Below, one piece after another: positions 16,372 to 25,052 of a stretch of DNA of 64,000 nucleotides. Both the position numbers and the translations under genes were made by a program. Position 1 is the stretch's first letter. Each line of letters begins with the position of its first letter. The stretch is from Bifidobacterium breve (GTDB lineage: Bacteria; Actinomycetota; Thermoleophilia; Solirubrobacterales; Solirubrobacteraceae). The notes below the pieces were generated by a model, which had not been told where the DNA came from, made no database searches, and saw only the letters and a list, made by a program, of their open reading frames with translations. The DNA lies in the NCBI GenBank assembly GCA_945878865.1, contig CAMCUD010000002.1, positions 293,694 through 357,693 on the forward strand. The letters run 5' to 3'.

Positions 16372-17502
16372 ATGGCGTTCCAACTCGATCCAGCGTACTC
16401 CGATCTCCAGGACGAGGCGACGGCTCTGGCCCGGGCGGTCGAACCGCTCGCGGTCGAGGCGGACGCCATGAGCGAGGTCCACGCGGGCGTGCATCGCGCG
16501 CTCGTCGACAGCGGCCTCACGCGGGTGATGGTCCCCGCGGCGTACGGCGGGCGCGACGAGCGGCTCGACCCGCTCGCCATCGCCGTCGTGCGCGAGGTGC
16601 TCATGGCGACGAGCTCGCACCTCGACTCGCTGTTCGCCCTGCAAGGCATCGGCAGCTTCGCAATCACCGCGGGCGGGACCGAGGAGCAGAAGCGCCGCTG
16701 GCTGCCGAGTGTCGCCTCGGGCGAGACGCTCGCCGCGCTGGCGCTGACCGAGCCCGACGTCGGCTCGGATCTGAAGGCGCTCGGCACCGAGCTCGTGCCG
16801 TCGGGCGACGGCTTCGTGCTGCGCGGCCGCAAGGCCTTCATCTCCAACGCCGGCGCCGCCGCGTTCTACAGCACGCTCGCCCGGGAGGGGGACGGGTTCT
16901 CCGTCGTCCTTGTGCCCGCCGACCGCGACGGCGTGCGCGTGACGCCGACGCCCGAGCTCATCGCGCCGCACGTGCTCGGCGACGTCGAGTTCGACGACGT
17001 CGTGATCACCGACGAGGACCGGCTCGGCGCGCCCGGACAGGGCTTCTCCCTCGTGCTCGGCACGCTCGGCGTGTTCCGCATCTCCGTCGCGGGCGCGTCG
17101 CTCGGGCTCGCCCAGGCGGCGCTCGAGGCGGCCACGCGGCACGCCACGACGCGCGTGCTCAACGGCAAGCCGATGATCCGGCTCGGCGAGGTCGCCGCGA
17201 TGCTCGCCGACTCGTGGGCCGAGCTGTCGGCGTCGCGGCTGCTGACCTACAGCGCCGGTGAGCGCGCCCGGGAGGACCCGGAGGCGTCGCTGCCGTACTC
17301 GTCGATGGCCAAGCTCCACGCCTCGGAGATGGCCGGCCGGGTCGTCGACCGCGCGGTGCAGGTCTCCGGACGCTTCGGCCTCGTGCGCGACCACAAGATC
17401 GAGCGGCTGTACCGCCAGGCGCGCGCGATGCGCATCTACGAAGGCGCCTCCGAGGCGCTGCGGCCGGGCATCGCCCGCGAGCTCGCGAAGGTGGTCGGCT
17501 GA
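16372..17502 (+). CDS. acyl-CoA dehydrogenase
   Basis: 376 residues. Marks are LALTEPDVGSDLKAL, the GFVLRGRKAFISNAG strand pair, and MRIYEGASEALR with the catalytic Glu of the MCAD type. The usual Y..(E/D)R..FG segment reads RHATTRVLNGKPM, a more divergent version, suggesting a non-linear or cyclic substrate. ATG at 16372 is favoured because upstream in-frame codons lie inside the opposing gene and the operator. It overlaps the SDR start by one base. Confidence 0.9.
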   Translation: MAFQLDPAYSDLQDEATALARAVEPLAVEADAMSEVHAGVHRALVDSGLTRVMVPAAYGGRDERLDPLAIAVVREVLMATSSHLDSLFALQGIGSFAITAGGTEEQKRRWLPSVASGETLAALALTEPDVGSDLKALGTELVPSGDGFVLRGRKAFISNAGAAAFYSTLAREGDGFSVVLVPADRDGVRVTPTPELIAPHVLGDVEFDDVVITDEDRLGAPGQGFSLVLGTLGVFRISVAGASLGLAQAALEAATRHATTRVLNGKPMIRLGEVAAMLADSWAELSASRLLTYSAGERAREDPEASLPYSSMAKLHASEMAGRVVDRAVQVSGRFGLVRDHKIERLYRQARAMRIYEGASEALRPGIARELAKVVG

Positions 17503-18251
17503 TGGACCTCCAGCTCGAGGGCAAGGTCGCGATCGTCACCGGCGCCGGCCGCGGGCTGGGCCGTGCGGCGGCGCTGGCGCTGGCCGCCGAGGGCGTGCGG
17601 GTGCTCGGCGTCGCGCGCTCGCAGGACGAGCTGCGCACGCTCGCCGAGACGGACCCGCAGCGCATCGCCGTCCGGACGTGCGACATGCTCGACACCGCCG
17701 CCGTCGCCGCGCTGCCCGAGGCGGCGATCGCGCAGTTCGGCCGCATCGACATCGTCGTCAACAACGCGGGGATCGCGCCCGCTGGGGCGTTCGTCGACAT
17801 GGACGACGAGACGTGGCGCCGGGTCTTCGGCGTCAACGTCTTCGCCTGCGCGACCCTCGCGCGCGCGGCCGGGCCGCACCTGCTCGCGCAGGGGTCGGGG
17901 AAGATCATCAACATCGCCTCGACCTCCGGCCTGCTCGGCAAGCCGACGCTCGTCGCCTACTCGTCCTCCAAGGGCGCGGTCCTGCAGATGACCAAGGCGC
18001 TGGCGGGGGAGTGGGCCAAGCACGGCGTGCAGGTCGACGCGATCGCGCCGGGCGCGTACGAGACCGAGGCGCAGTCCGCGGTGCTCGAGTCCCAGGAGAT
18101 CCTCGCGCGGCGGCTGCGGAAGATCCCGGCCGGCCGGATGGGCGCCCCCGAGGAGATCGGACCGCTCGTCTGCCTGCTGGCGTCGCCGGCGAGCGACTTC
18201 GTCACCGGCGCGGTGTTCGTGGCCGACGGCGGCGAGTCCTCGAAGCTCTAG
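17502..18251 (+). CDS. short-chain dehydrogenase/reductase
   Basis: 249-residue classical SDR. Cofactor motif TGAGRGLG, NNAGIAPAG, catalytic Ser in IASTSGLLG, Tyr/Lys in YSSSKGA, and the C-terminal DFVTGAVFVADGG. Coupled to an acyl-CoA dehydrogenase and close to a BadI-like hydrolase, it could be the hydroxyacyl-CoA dehydrogenase step (BadH is an SDR in the cyclohexanecarboxylate pathway); this is inference. Its last four bases overlap the opposed amidohydrolase gene. Confidence 0.92.
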   Translation: MDLQLEGKVAIVTGAGRGLGRAAALALAAEGVRVLGVARSQDELRTLAETDPQRIAVRTCDMLDTAAVAALPEAAIAQFGRIDIVVNNAGIAPAGAFVDMDDETWRRVFGVNVFACATLARAAGPHLLAQGSGKIINIASTSGLLGKPTLVAYSSSKGAVLQMTKALAGEWAKHGVQVDAIAPGAYETEAQSAVLESQEILARRLRKIPAGRMGAPEEIGPLVCLLASPASDFVTGAVFVADGGESSKL

Positions 18252-19033
18252 CTCAGGCCGATGAGCCGCGCGAGGTTGCCGCCCAGGATCGCTTCGGTGT
18301 CCTGCGCCGCCAGACCGAGCGCCTCGATCGCGGCCACCTCGGCTGCCGGGTCGGCCATCGGCCAGTCGGTCGCGAAGACGATGCGGTCGGGGCCGTGGCG
18401 CTCGATGATGGACCGTGCGCGGCCCGGCGCGATCGTCGCCATGCTCGGCGGCCAGGACGTGTCGAGGTGGACGGGCAGGCCGATGACGTGCTCCATCGCG
18501 CCCTCGTGGTCGTGATATCCGCCGAAGTGCGCGGCGATGATCTTCAGCCGCGGCAACTCCCTGGCGATGTGCGCGAGCTGTGCCGGCGTGGCGCGGGTGT
18601 TCTCGCCGCCGGGCGTCTCCGGGCCGACATGGAACACGGCGGGGAACTCGTCGCCGAGCGCGTCGAGGACCTCGAGCAGCGCGGGGTCGGCGAGCGAGCC
18701 GCCCTGGAAGAGCGGGTGGACCTTTACGCCACGCAGGCCGTTCGCACGCAGGCTCGCGACGTTGTCCTCGGGCGAACGCCCGGAGTGCACGGACCCGAAG
18801 CCGATGAACCGGTCGGGCGGCAGGCTGCCCACGAACGCGTTGGCCTTCTCCAGCCGGTCAGGCGTGTCGGCGACGGCCAGGCAGACCGACCGGTCGATGC
18901 CCGCGGCATCCATCGCCAGCAGGGAACCGGCGACCGTGCCGTCGCCGTAGCGGATGATGTCTTCCGACGGGGTGCCCAGCGCGCGCCGGGCGATGTGGTC
19001 GGGCCAAACGTGGACGTGGCCGTCGAGCACCAT
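18248..19033 (-). CDS. amidohydrolase family protein (amidohydrolase_2)
   Basis: 261 residues, shorter than the homologue at 5676. N-terminal metal motif LDGHVHVWPDH, KVHPLFQGG, internal IIAAHFGGYHDHEG and distal Asp in FATDWPMADP are visible. Family members hydrolyse lactones or decarboxylate ring acids. GGAGG precedes the ATG. It diverges from the thiolase operon across a palindrome at 19047, so the two are probably controlled together. Confidence 0.85.
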   Translation of the reverse strand: MVLDGHVHVWPDHIARRALGTPSEDIIRYGDGTVAGSLLAMDAAGIDRSVCLAVADTPDRLEKANAFVGSLPPDRFIGFGSVHSGRSPEDNVASLRANGLRGVKVHPLFQGGSLADPALLEVLDALGDEFPAVFHVGPETPGGENTRATPAQLAHIARELPRLKIIAAHFGGYHDHEGAMEHVIGLPVHLDTSWPPSMATIAPGRARSIIERHGPDRIVFATDWPMADPAAEVAAIEALGLAAQDTEAILGGNLARLIGLS

Positions 19034-19046
19034 GGACTACCTCCGA

Positions 19047-19068
19047 GGTATTTGGTAGAATAAATACC
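19047..19068. promoter_or_regulatory. operator palindrome between amidohydrolase and thiolase genes
   Basis: Perfect 7-base arms GGTATTT (19047-19053) and AAATACC (19062-19068) with an 8-base spacer. The spacer contains a forward -10-like TAGAAT (19056-19061). The A/T-rich content contrasts with the surroundings. It fits the dyad of a TetR or GntR protein controlling both genes. Confidence 0.6.
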
Positions 19069-19094
19069 ATGCTAAGGCGGAGAGGAGGCCAGCA

Positions 19095-20255
19095 GTGAGT
19101 CCGCTCCTGGGCCGGGACGTCGTCATCGTCGGCGCCGTCCGCACTGCGGTCGGCCGCGGCCACCCCGAGAAGGGCATCCACCGTGACGTGCATCCGACCG
19201 ACCTGCTCGGCCGCGCGTTCGAGGGGCTGCTCGCCGACACCGGGGTCGACGCCGATCTCGTCGACAACGTCATCGCCGGGTGTGTCTACCAAGTCGCCGA
19301 GCAGGCGGCGGGGGTCACCCGCAACGCCTGGCTCGCCAAGGGACTGCCCGAGAAGACCGGCGCCACCACCGTCGACATCCGCTGCGGCTCGGGCCAGCAG
19401 GCGCTGCATCTCGCCGTGGGGCAGATCGCGATCGGCGCCGACGATGTCGTCATCGCCGCCGGGGTCGAGCACATGGGGCGGGTCGGCTTTCCCGTCAACC
19501 AGGGCGCACAGGAGCAGTGGGGCAGCGGCGTGAGTGACGAGCTGCGCGCGCGCTACCAGCTCGTGCCGCAGGGCGAGAGCGCCGAGCGCATCGCCGACCG
19601 GTGGGAGATCACTCGCGCGGAGATGGATGCCGTCGCGATGCGCTCGCACCGGCTCGCCTCCGAGGCGACATCAAGCGGCGCGTTCGCGCGAGAGATCGTC
19701 GATGTCGACGGCCACGTCTCCGACCAGGGGATCCGGCCGGCCACGTCGCTGGAGACGCTCGCCGACCTGAAGACCGTCTTTCGCGAGGACGGCCGCGTGA
19801 CCGCCGGCAACTCGTCGCAGATCTCCGACGGCGCGGCCGCCGTGCTGCTCATGGCGGCCGAGAAAGCCGAAGAGCTCGGGCTCACGCCGCGGGCGCGCAT
19901 CGTCGACCAGGTCGTGCTCGGCGTCGACCCGATCCTCATGCTCACCGGGCCGATCGACGCGACGCAGCGGATCCTCGAGCGCAACGCCATGACCATGGGC
20001 GACCTCGACCTCGTGGAGATCAACGAGGCGTTCGGCTCGGTCGTCGTCGCCTGGGCGCGCGAGCTCGAGCCGGACATGGATCGCGTCAACGTCCGCGGAG
20101 GCGCTATCGCGCTCGGGCACCCGCTCGGGGCGACCGGCGCGCGCCTCATCACGACGCTCGTCCACAGTCTCGAGGACCGCGACGACGAGCTCGGGCTTGT
20201 GACCATGTGCTGCGGCGGCGGCCTCGGGACCGCGACCCTCCTGCAGCGCGTCTGA
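19095..20255 (+). CDS. acetyl-CoA acetyltransferase (thiolase)
   Basis: 386 residues. Nucleophilic Cys97 is in DIRCGSGQQA; the catalytic His is in IALGHPLGATGA and the second Cys in MCCGGGLGTA. NEAFGSV is also in place. The RCGSGQQ motif differs from the common CSSG form but keeps the Cys. The start is GTG at 19095 with AGGAGG upstream. It would cleave the 3-ketoacyl-CoA made by the 9201 enzyme. The stop overlaps the next start by one base. Confidence 0.92.
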   Translation: MSPLLGRDVVIVGAVRTAVGRGHPEKGIHRDVHPTDLLGRAFEGLLADTGVDADLVDNVIAGCVYQVAEQAAGVTRNAWLAKGLPEKTGATTVDIRCGSGQQALHLAVGQIAIGADDVVIAAGVEHMGRVGFPVNQGAQEQWGSGVSDELRARYQLVPQGESAERIADRWEITRAEMDAVAMRSHRLASEATSSGAFAREIVDVDGHVSDQGIRPATSLETLADLKTVFREDGRVTAGNSSQISDGAAAVLLMAAEKAEELGLTPRARIVDQVVLGVDPILMLTGPIDATQRILERNAMTMGDLDLVEINEAFGSVVVAWARELEPDMDRVNVRGGAIALGHPLGATGARLITTLVHSLEDRDDELGLVTMCCGGGLGTATLLQRV

Positions 20256-21550
20256 TGAGCGATCTGGCCCGTCTGCTCGCCCGCCAGCTCCTCGATGAGG
20301 CGCGCGCGTTGCCGCGCCGGGGCGCTCGGCGGCTCGGCGGCCGGCCGGACGTCGCTGCGTGCGCGACGACCGACGAGATCCGCGCCGCCGCACGGCGCGC
20401 GCTGCCGAAGGTCATCTTCGACTTCGTCGACGGCGCGGCGGGGGACGAATGGACCGCACGGCGCAACATCGCCGACCTGCAGGCGCTGGAGATCGCGCCG
20501 CGGATCCTCGTCGACGTCAGCGTCGTGGACACCGGGACGACCGCGCTCGGCACGCCCATCGCCCTGCCGGTCATCGGCGCGCCGACCGGGCTGACCGGGC
20601 TCGTCCACCACGAGGGCGAGGTCGGCCTGGCGACCGGGGCGCACCGGGCCGGATCGATCTACACGCTCGCGGCGATGTCGTCGTACTCCATCGAGGAGGT
20701 CGCGGCCGCATCGCCCGGGCCGACGTGGTTTCAGACCTACGTCTGGCGCGACCGCGGGCTCGTCGCCGAGCTGCTCGGGCGCGCGCGCGCCGCGGGCATG
20801 ACCGCGGCGGTGTTCACCGTCGACGTGCCGGTCGCCGCCGCGCGTGACCGCGACCGCCGCAACGGCTTCGGCCTGCCGCCGCGCGCTACGTTCCGCAGCG
20901 TCGCCTCCGGCCTGCGGCGCCCCGCGTGGTCGTGGGCGTTCCTGCGCGATCCCCGCATCACCGCGGCCAACGTCGCGGCCGACCCGCACGCCGCGGGCGA
21001 GGCCATCAGCGTCGCCGGGTACATCAACGAGCAGTTCGACCCCCGTGCGGACTGGTCGGCGCTGGAATGGCTCCGCGGTGTGTGGGACGGCCCGCTCGTC
21101 GTCAAGGGGCTCACCCGCGCCGAGGACGCCCGCCAGGCCGTCGCGCTGGGCGCCGATGCGGTCGTCGTCTCCAACCACGGCGGGCGCCAGCTCGACCACG
21201 CCCCGACGACCATCCGCGCGCTTCCGGCGGTCGCCGACGCGGTGGGCGCAGACGCCGAGGTCTTCCTCGACGGAGGGATCCGCCGCGGCACCGACGTGCT
21301 GAAGGCCGTCGCCCTGGGCGCACGCGCCGTGCTCGTCGGCCGGCCGCTCGTCTTCGGCCTCGGCGCGGGCGGCGCCGCCGGCGTGGAGCGCGCCATGACG
21401 ATCCTCGGCGAAGAGCTGCGCACCGCGATGACCCTCGCGGGCGTCGCCCGCATCGCCGACCTCGACCCTTCGCTCATCGTCGCGCGGCCCGCCGCGGACG
21501 ACCCGTCCCACCCCTCGACCACCACCGGCCGCCGGCACCCCGGCGGGTAG
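20255..21550 (+). CDS. FMN-dependent alpha-hydroxyacid oxidase/dehydrogenase
   Basis: 431 residues, the L-lactate/mandelate dehydrogenase and glycolate oxidase family. FMN TIM barrel with DFVDGAAGDEWTARRN near the N-terminus, PVIGAPTGLTGLVH, WFQTYVWRD, catalytic His/Arg in VSNHGGRQLDH, and FLDGGIRRGTDV. It oxidises an (S)-2-hydroxyacid to the 2-ketoacid, with oxygen or a quinone/cytochrome as acceptor. The C-terminal 20 residues are a polar tail. It is followed within the operon by a ThDP enzyme suited to decarboxylate such a ketoacid. Confidence 0.9.
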   Translation: MSDLARLLARQLLDEARALPRRGARRLGGRPDVAACATTDEIRAAARRALPKVIFDFVDGAAGDEWTARRNIADLQALEIAPRILVDVSVVDTGTTALGTPIALPVIGAPTGLTGLVHHEGEVGLATGAHRAGSIYTLAAMSSYSIEEVAAASPGPTWFQTYVWRDRGLVAELLGRARAAGMTAAVFTVDVPVAAARDRDRRNGFGLPPRATFRSVASGLRRPAWSWAFLRDPRITAANVAADPHAAGEAISVAGYINEQFDPRADWSALEWLRGVWDGPLVVKGLTRAEDARQAVALGADAVVVSNHGGRQLDHAPTTIRALPAVADAVGADAEVFLDGGIRRGTDVLKAVALGARAVLVGRPLVFGLGAGGAAGVERAMTILGEELRTAMTLAGVARIADLDPSLIVARPAADDPSHPSTTTGRRHPGG

Positions 21551-21561
21551 GAGGCACGCCC

Positions 21562-21966
21562 GTGCAGACCCTGGCCAGCAGAGACACCGTCGCGCAGCTC
21601 CTCGCAGACTGGGCGTGGGCGAACGACACCGAGGATCTCGGCCTCATCGCGGACATCCTCACGCCCGACGCGAGCTTCTCCGTGGCGATCGCGGGGGAGA
21701 CCGTGGTCGGCCCGCTGAGCCCCCGCGAGGACATCGTGGAGTTCATCGGCGAGGCGCTCGCCGCGCAGACCGGCCAGCGCCGGCATTGCGTCTCCAATGT
21801 TCGCGTCGGCGACGACGGGTTCACCGCGTACCTCACGATCTTCGAGACGGCCGACGGCGAGAGCAGCCTGGTCAGCACCGGGATCTACCGGGGCGCGGTG
21901 CAGACGGCGCAGGACGGGGCAGCGGCGCTGTCGGCGCTGACGATCGAGCTGGACCGCCCGTTCTGA
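21562..21966 (+). CDS. SnoaL/NTF2-like protein
   Basis: 134 residues, cone-shaped alpha+beta NTF2 fold inferred from VAQLLADWAWANDTEDLGLIADILTPDASF, the mid-domain RRHCVSN strand and TAYLTIFETAD. The family includes small isomerases, dehydratases and hydratases as well as non-catalytic subunits. Start GTG at 21562 has AGGAGG at 21549-21554. The stop overlaps the ThDP gene start by one base. No function can be assigned beyond the fold. Confidence 0.8.
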   Translation: MQTLASRDTVAQLLADWAWANDTEDLGLIADILTPDASFSVAIAGETVVGPLSPREDIVEFIGEALAAQTGQRRHCVSNVRVGDDGFTAYLTIFETADGESSLVSTGIYRGAVQTAQDGAAALSALTIELDRPF

Positions 21967-23606
21967 TGAAGGTGTATGAGGCCATCGGCCAGGGCATGGC
22001 GCACGAGGGCGTCGACGCCGTCTTCGGGCTCATGGGCGACGGGAACCTCTCCCTCATCCCGTACATCACCGACGATCTCGGCATGTCGTTCTACGGGGCT
22101 CGCCACGAAGGCGGCGCCGTCGCGATGGCCGACGGCTACGCGCGCGTCAGCGGGAGGGTGGGCGTCGCGTCGTTCACCCAGGGGCCCGGGCTGACGAACG
22201 CGCTGACCGCGCTCGTCAGCGCGGTGCGCGGCCGCACGCCCATGGTTGTCCTCGCGGGGGACACGCCGGCGCGCGTGCGTGGGTTGCCTCAGGACATCGA
22301 GCAGCCGCCGATCTTCGCGGCGCTCGGCCTGCCGACGCAGCAGATCACGCCCGAGACGGTGGGGCCGGCGGTCGCCGAGGCGTTCCGCCGGGCGCGCGCC
22401 GAGCGCACGCCGATCGTCCTGAACCTGCCCACCGACATGCAGGAGGAGCCCTGCACGTGGGCGCCGCCCGAGGCGGACGTCGTGGTGCCGGCGGCGTGGA
22501 GTGATGACGATCCGGGCCCGGACCTCAGTGCGGCCGTCGAGGCCCTCTCCGGCGCCGAGCGGCCGGTCCTCATCGCCGGCCGTGGCGCGATGATGGCTGG
22601 GGCGCGCGAGGACATCGTCGCGCTGGCCGACCGTACCGGGGCGCTGCTGGCCACCTCGCTGCCGGTCAAGAGCTGGTTCGCCGGGCACCCGTGGGAGGTT
22701 GGCATCGCCGGCGGATTCGCGTCGGAGCTCGGGCGCCGCCTCATCGGCGAGGCCGACTGCGTCGTCTCGTTCGGCGCGAGCCTCAACCACTTCACGTCAC
22801 GGGGCGGCACGCTCTTCGGCGCGGGCGCGACGATCGTGCAGGTCGACGCTGACCCGTCAGCGTTCGGCCGGTACTACGAGACGTCCGTGCACGTCACCGG
22901 CGACGCCGGACAGGTCGCGCGCCGCCTGCGCGAGGCGCTCCCCGCGTCCGCCGGCTACCGCACTGACGCGATCGCCGAAGAGATCGCCGCGGCGCGCGGC
23001 GGCGCGGACCTCGTCGACGAGGGCGAGCCGGGCGCGATGGACCCGCGGATCCTCTCGTCACTCATCGACCGCGCCGTCCCCCAAGATCGCGCGCTCGTCG
23101 TCGACGGCGGGCACTTCATGGGCTTCCCGGCGATGCACATGGAGGTCCCTGACCCGACGCAGTTCGTCTTCACCCTCGACTTCGGCTCGATTGGCCTGGG
23201 CCTCGGAGCGGCGATCGGGGCGGCCGTCGCGCGGCCCGACCGCATCACGGTCGCGGCGATCGGCGACGGCGGGCTGCTCATGAGCCTTGGCGAGCTCGAC
23301 ACGGCGGTGCGCTACGGGCTGCCGATCCTGGTCGTGGTCTACAACGACGAGGCGTACGGCGCGGAGATGCACTTCCTGCGGATGCTCGGTCGTCCCGACG
23401 AGGAGTCGCTGTTCGCTGTGCCGCCGCTCGGCGATGTCGCCCGAAGTCTCGGCGCCGATGGTTTCACCGTGACCGGCCCCGATGACCTGCGGGAGCTCCC
23501 GGCGCGCCTGGAGCGTCTCGACGGCCCGCTCGTGCTCGACTGCCGGATCACCCGTGAGGTGCGCGCCGTCTGGCTGGAGGAGGCGTTTGAGCGTGGCACC
23601 CACTGA
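21966..23606 (+). CDS. thiamine-diphosphate enzyme (acetolactate synthase/benzoylformate decarboxylase family)
   Basis: 546 residues with the three-domain POX/ALS layout. N-terminal PYR domain: GLMGDGNLSLIPY and the ThDP-activating Glu in ARHEGGAVAMADGYAR. Central DHS-like domain: AAVEALSGAERPVLIAGRGA. C-terminal PP domain: the ThDP/Mg motif IGDGGLLMSLGELDTAVRYG running to VVYNDEAYG. No N-terminal CoA-type extension is visible. Its place behind an alpha-hydroxyacid oxidase suggests a 2-ketoacid decarboxylase or lyase, as in the mandelate pathway; acetolactate synthesis is less likely without an ilvN-like subunit. Confidence 0.88.
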   Translation: MKVYEAIGQGMAHEGVDAVFGLMGDGNLSLIPYITDDLGMSFYGARHEGGAVAMADGYARVSGRVGVASFTQGPGLTNALTALVSAVRGRTPMVVLAGDTPARVRGLPQDIEQPPIFAALGLPTQQITPETVGPAVAEAFRRARAERTPIVLNLPTDMQEEPCTWAPPEADVVVPAAWSDDDPGPDLSAAVEALSGAERPVLIAGRGAMMAGAREDIVALADRTGALLATSLPVKSWFAGHPWEVGIAGGFASELGRRLIGEADCVVSFGASLNHFTSRGGTLFGAGATIVQVDADPSAFGRYYETSVHVTGDAGQVARRLREALPASAGYRTDAIAEEIAAARGGADLVDEGEPGAMDPRILSSLIDRAVPQDRALVVDGGHFMGFPAMHMEVPDPTQFVFTLDFGSIGLGLGAAIGAAVARPDRITVAAIGDGGLLMSLGELDTAVRYGLPILVVVYNDEAYGAEMHFLRMLGRPDEESLFAVPPLGDVARSLGADGFTVTGPDDLRELPARLERLDGPLVLDCRITREVRAVWLEEAFERGTH

Positions 23607-24924
23607 CGCACGCCGCGCGGTCGTCGTGGGGGCGGGGCCGTCCGGGTTCTACGCGGCGAGCCAGCTGCTCGACGCTGGCTTCGAGGTCGACCTTCTCGAC
23701 GCGCTGCCGACGCCGTTCGGCCTCGTGCGTGCCGGCGTGGCGCCTGACCATCCGAAGATCAAGACCGTCACGCGCGTGTTCGACAAGGTCGCCGGGCGCG
23801 AGGGCCTGCGCTTCTTCGGCGGCGTCGCCGTCGGCCGGGACGTGACACCGCGGGAGCTGGTCGAGCGCTACCACGCCGTCGTCTACGCGTTCGGCACCGC
23901 GGCGGACAACCGCCTCGGCATCCCGGGTGAGGACCTGCCCGGATCCCACGCCGCGACCGCGTTCGTCGGCTGGTACAACGGCCACCCCGACCACGCCGGC
24001 GCGACGTACGACCTCTCCCGTGAGCACGCAGTGGTCATCGGCAACGGCAACGTCGCGATCGACGTCGCGCGGATGCTGGTCCTCTCGCCTGAGGAGATCA
24101 CTCCCACCGACACGGCCGACCACGCCATAGAGGCGCTGGCCGCGTCCTCCGTGCGCGAGGTGTCGGTGGTGGGCCGCCGCGGCCCGGTCGAGGCGGCGTT
24201 CACGACGCCAGAGCTCTTGGAGCTCGGTGAGCTGTCCCGTGCCGACGTCGTCGTCGATCACGCTGACCTGCACGCGGTGCCCGACGACGCGGGACGCAAT
24301 GTCGAGGTGCTACGGGGCTACGCGGCGCGCCCGCCGCGCGAGGACGCCTCGCATCGCGTGGTCCTGCGGTTCTGCTGGTCGCCGGTGGAGATCCTCGGGG
24401 AGGGCCGCGTGGAGGCGATTCGCCTGGCCCGCAACGAGATCGTTGATGGCCGAGCCGTGGCCACGGGTGAGGAGATGGAGCTCCCGTGCGGCCTGGTCGT
24501 GCGGTCGATCGGCTACCGCGGGACGCCCATCGACGGGATCCCGTTCGACGCCGCGCGCGGTCTCGTGCGCAACGTCGATGGACGTGTGGTCGATGAGGAC
24601 GGCGCGCTCGTGCCCCGAACGTACGTCACCGGATGGGTCAAGCGCGGCCCGTCCGGCGTGATCGGGACGAACAAGAAGGACTCCGCCCAGACCACCGCCG
24701 CCATCGTCGCCGATGCGCAGGCGGGTGTCCTCGCCGGGCCGCCGATCCCCGATGCCGACGAGGCCGCGGCTTGGCTGCTCACGCGTGCACCCGGTGCCGT
24801 CGGCTGGGACGGATGGACACGGCTGGATGCGCACGAGGTCGCCGCCGGCAGCGGCGCGGGGCGACCGCGCGTGAAGGTCGTCCATCTCGAGACGATGGGC
24901 CGCATCGCTGCGTCGGGGGTCTGA
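23593..24924 (+). CDS. ferredoxin-NADP reductase, adrenodoxin-reductase type (FprA-like)
   Basis: 443 residues. FAD motif VVVGAGPSGFYAASQLL, the family stretch PTPFGLVRAGVAPDHPKIK, and the NADPH motif VVIGNGNVAIDVARML; C-terminal YVTGWVKRGPSGVIGTNKKD matches the family end. It passes electrons from NADPH to ferredoxins that feed P450s. GTG at 23593 is chosen because GGAGGAGG (23576-23583) is nine bases upstream; the gene overlaps the ThDP gene by 14 bases. The likely clients are a ferredoxin and P450 of the same catabolic region. Confidence 0.92.
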   Translation: MAPTDARRAVVVGAGPSGFYAASQLLDAGFEVDLLDALPTPFGLVRAGVAPDHPKIKTVTRVFDKVAGREGLRFFGGVAVGRDVTPRELVERYHAVVYAFGTAADNRLGIPGEDLPGSHAATAFVGWYNGHPDHAGATYDLSREHAVVIGNGNVAIDVARMLVLSPEEITPTDTADHAIEALAASSVREVSVVGRRGPVEAAFTTPELLELGELSRADVVVDHADLHAVPDDAGRNVEVLRGYAARPPREDASHRVVLRFCWSPVEILGEGRVEAIRLARNEIVDGRAVATGEEMELPCGLVVRSIGYRGTPIDGIPFDAARGLVRNVDGRVVDEDGALVPRTYVTGWVKRGPSGVIGTNKKDSAQTTAAIVADAQAGVLAGPPIPDADEAAAWLLTRAPGAVGWDGWTRLDAHEVAAGSGAGRPRVKVVHLETMGRIAASGV

Positions 24925-25052
24925 CACGGCGCCCGGCAAGCGGCGCACGCCGTCCTGATTCCTGGTTGGGTTCTCCGATCTACCTGCGGATGCCCCAGCT
25001 CTCGCTGCGGTGGCTCGTCACCGCGGCGCGCGCCGACCGCCGTGCGACGGCC

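Noticed and set aside
21966..23606. Acetolactate synthase of branched-chain amino acid synthesis
   Set aside because: No regulatory subunit gene or ilv context; the operon partners are a hydroxyacid oxidase and a ferredoxin reductase.
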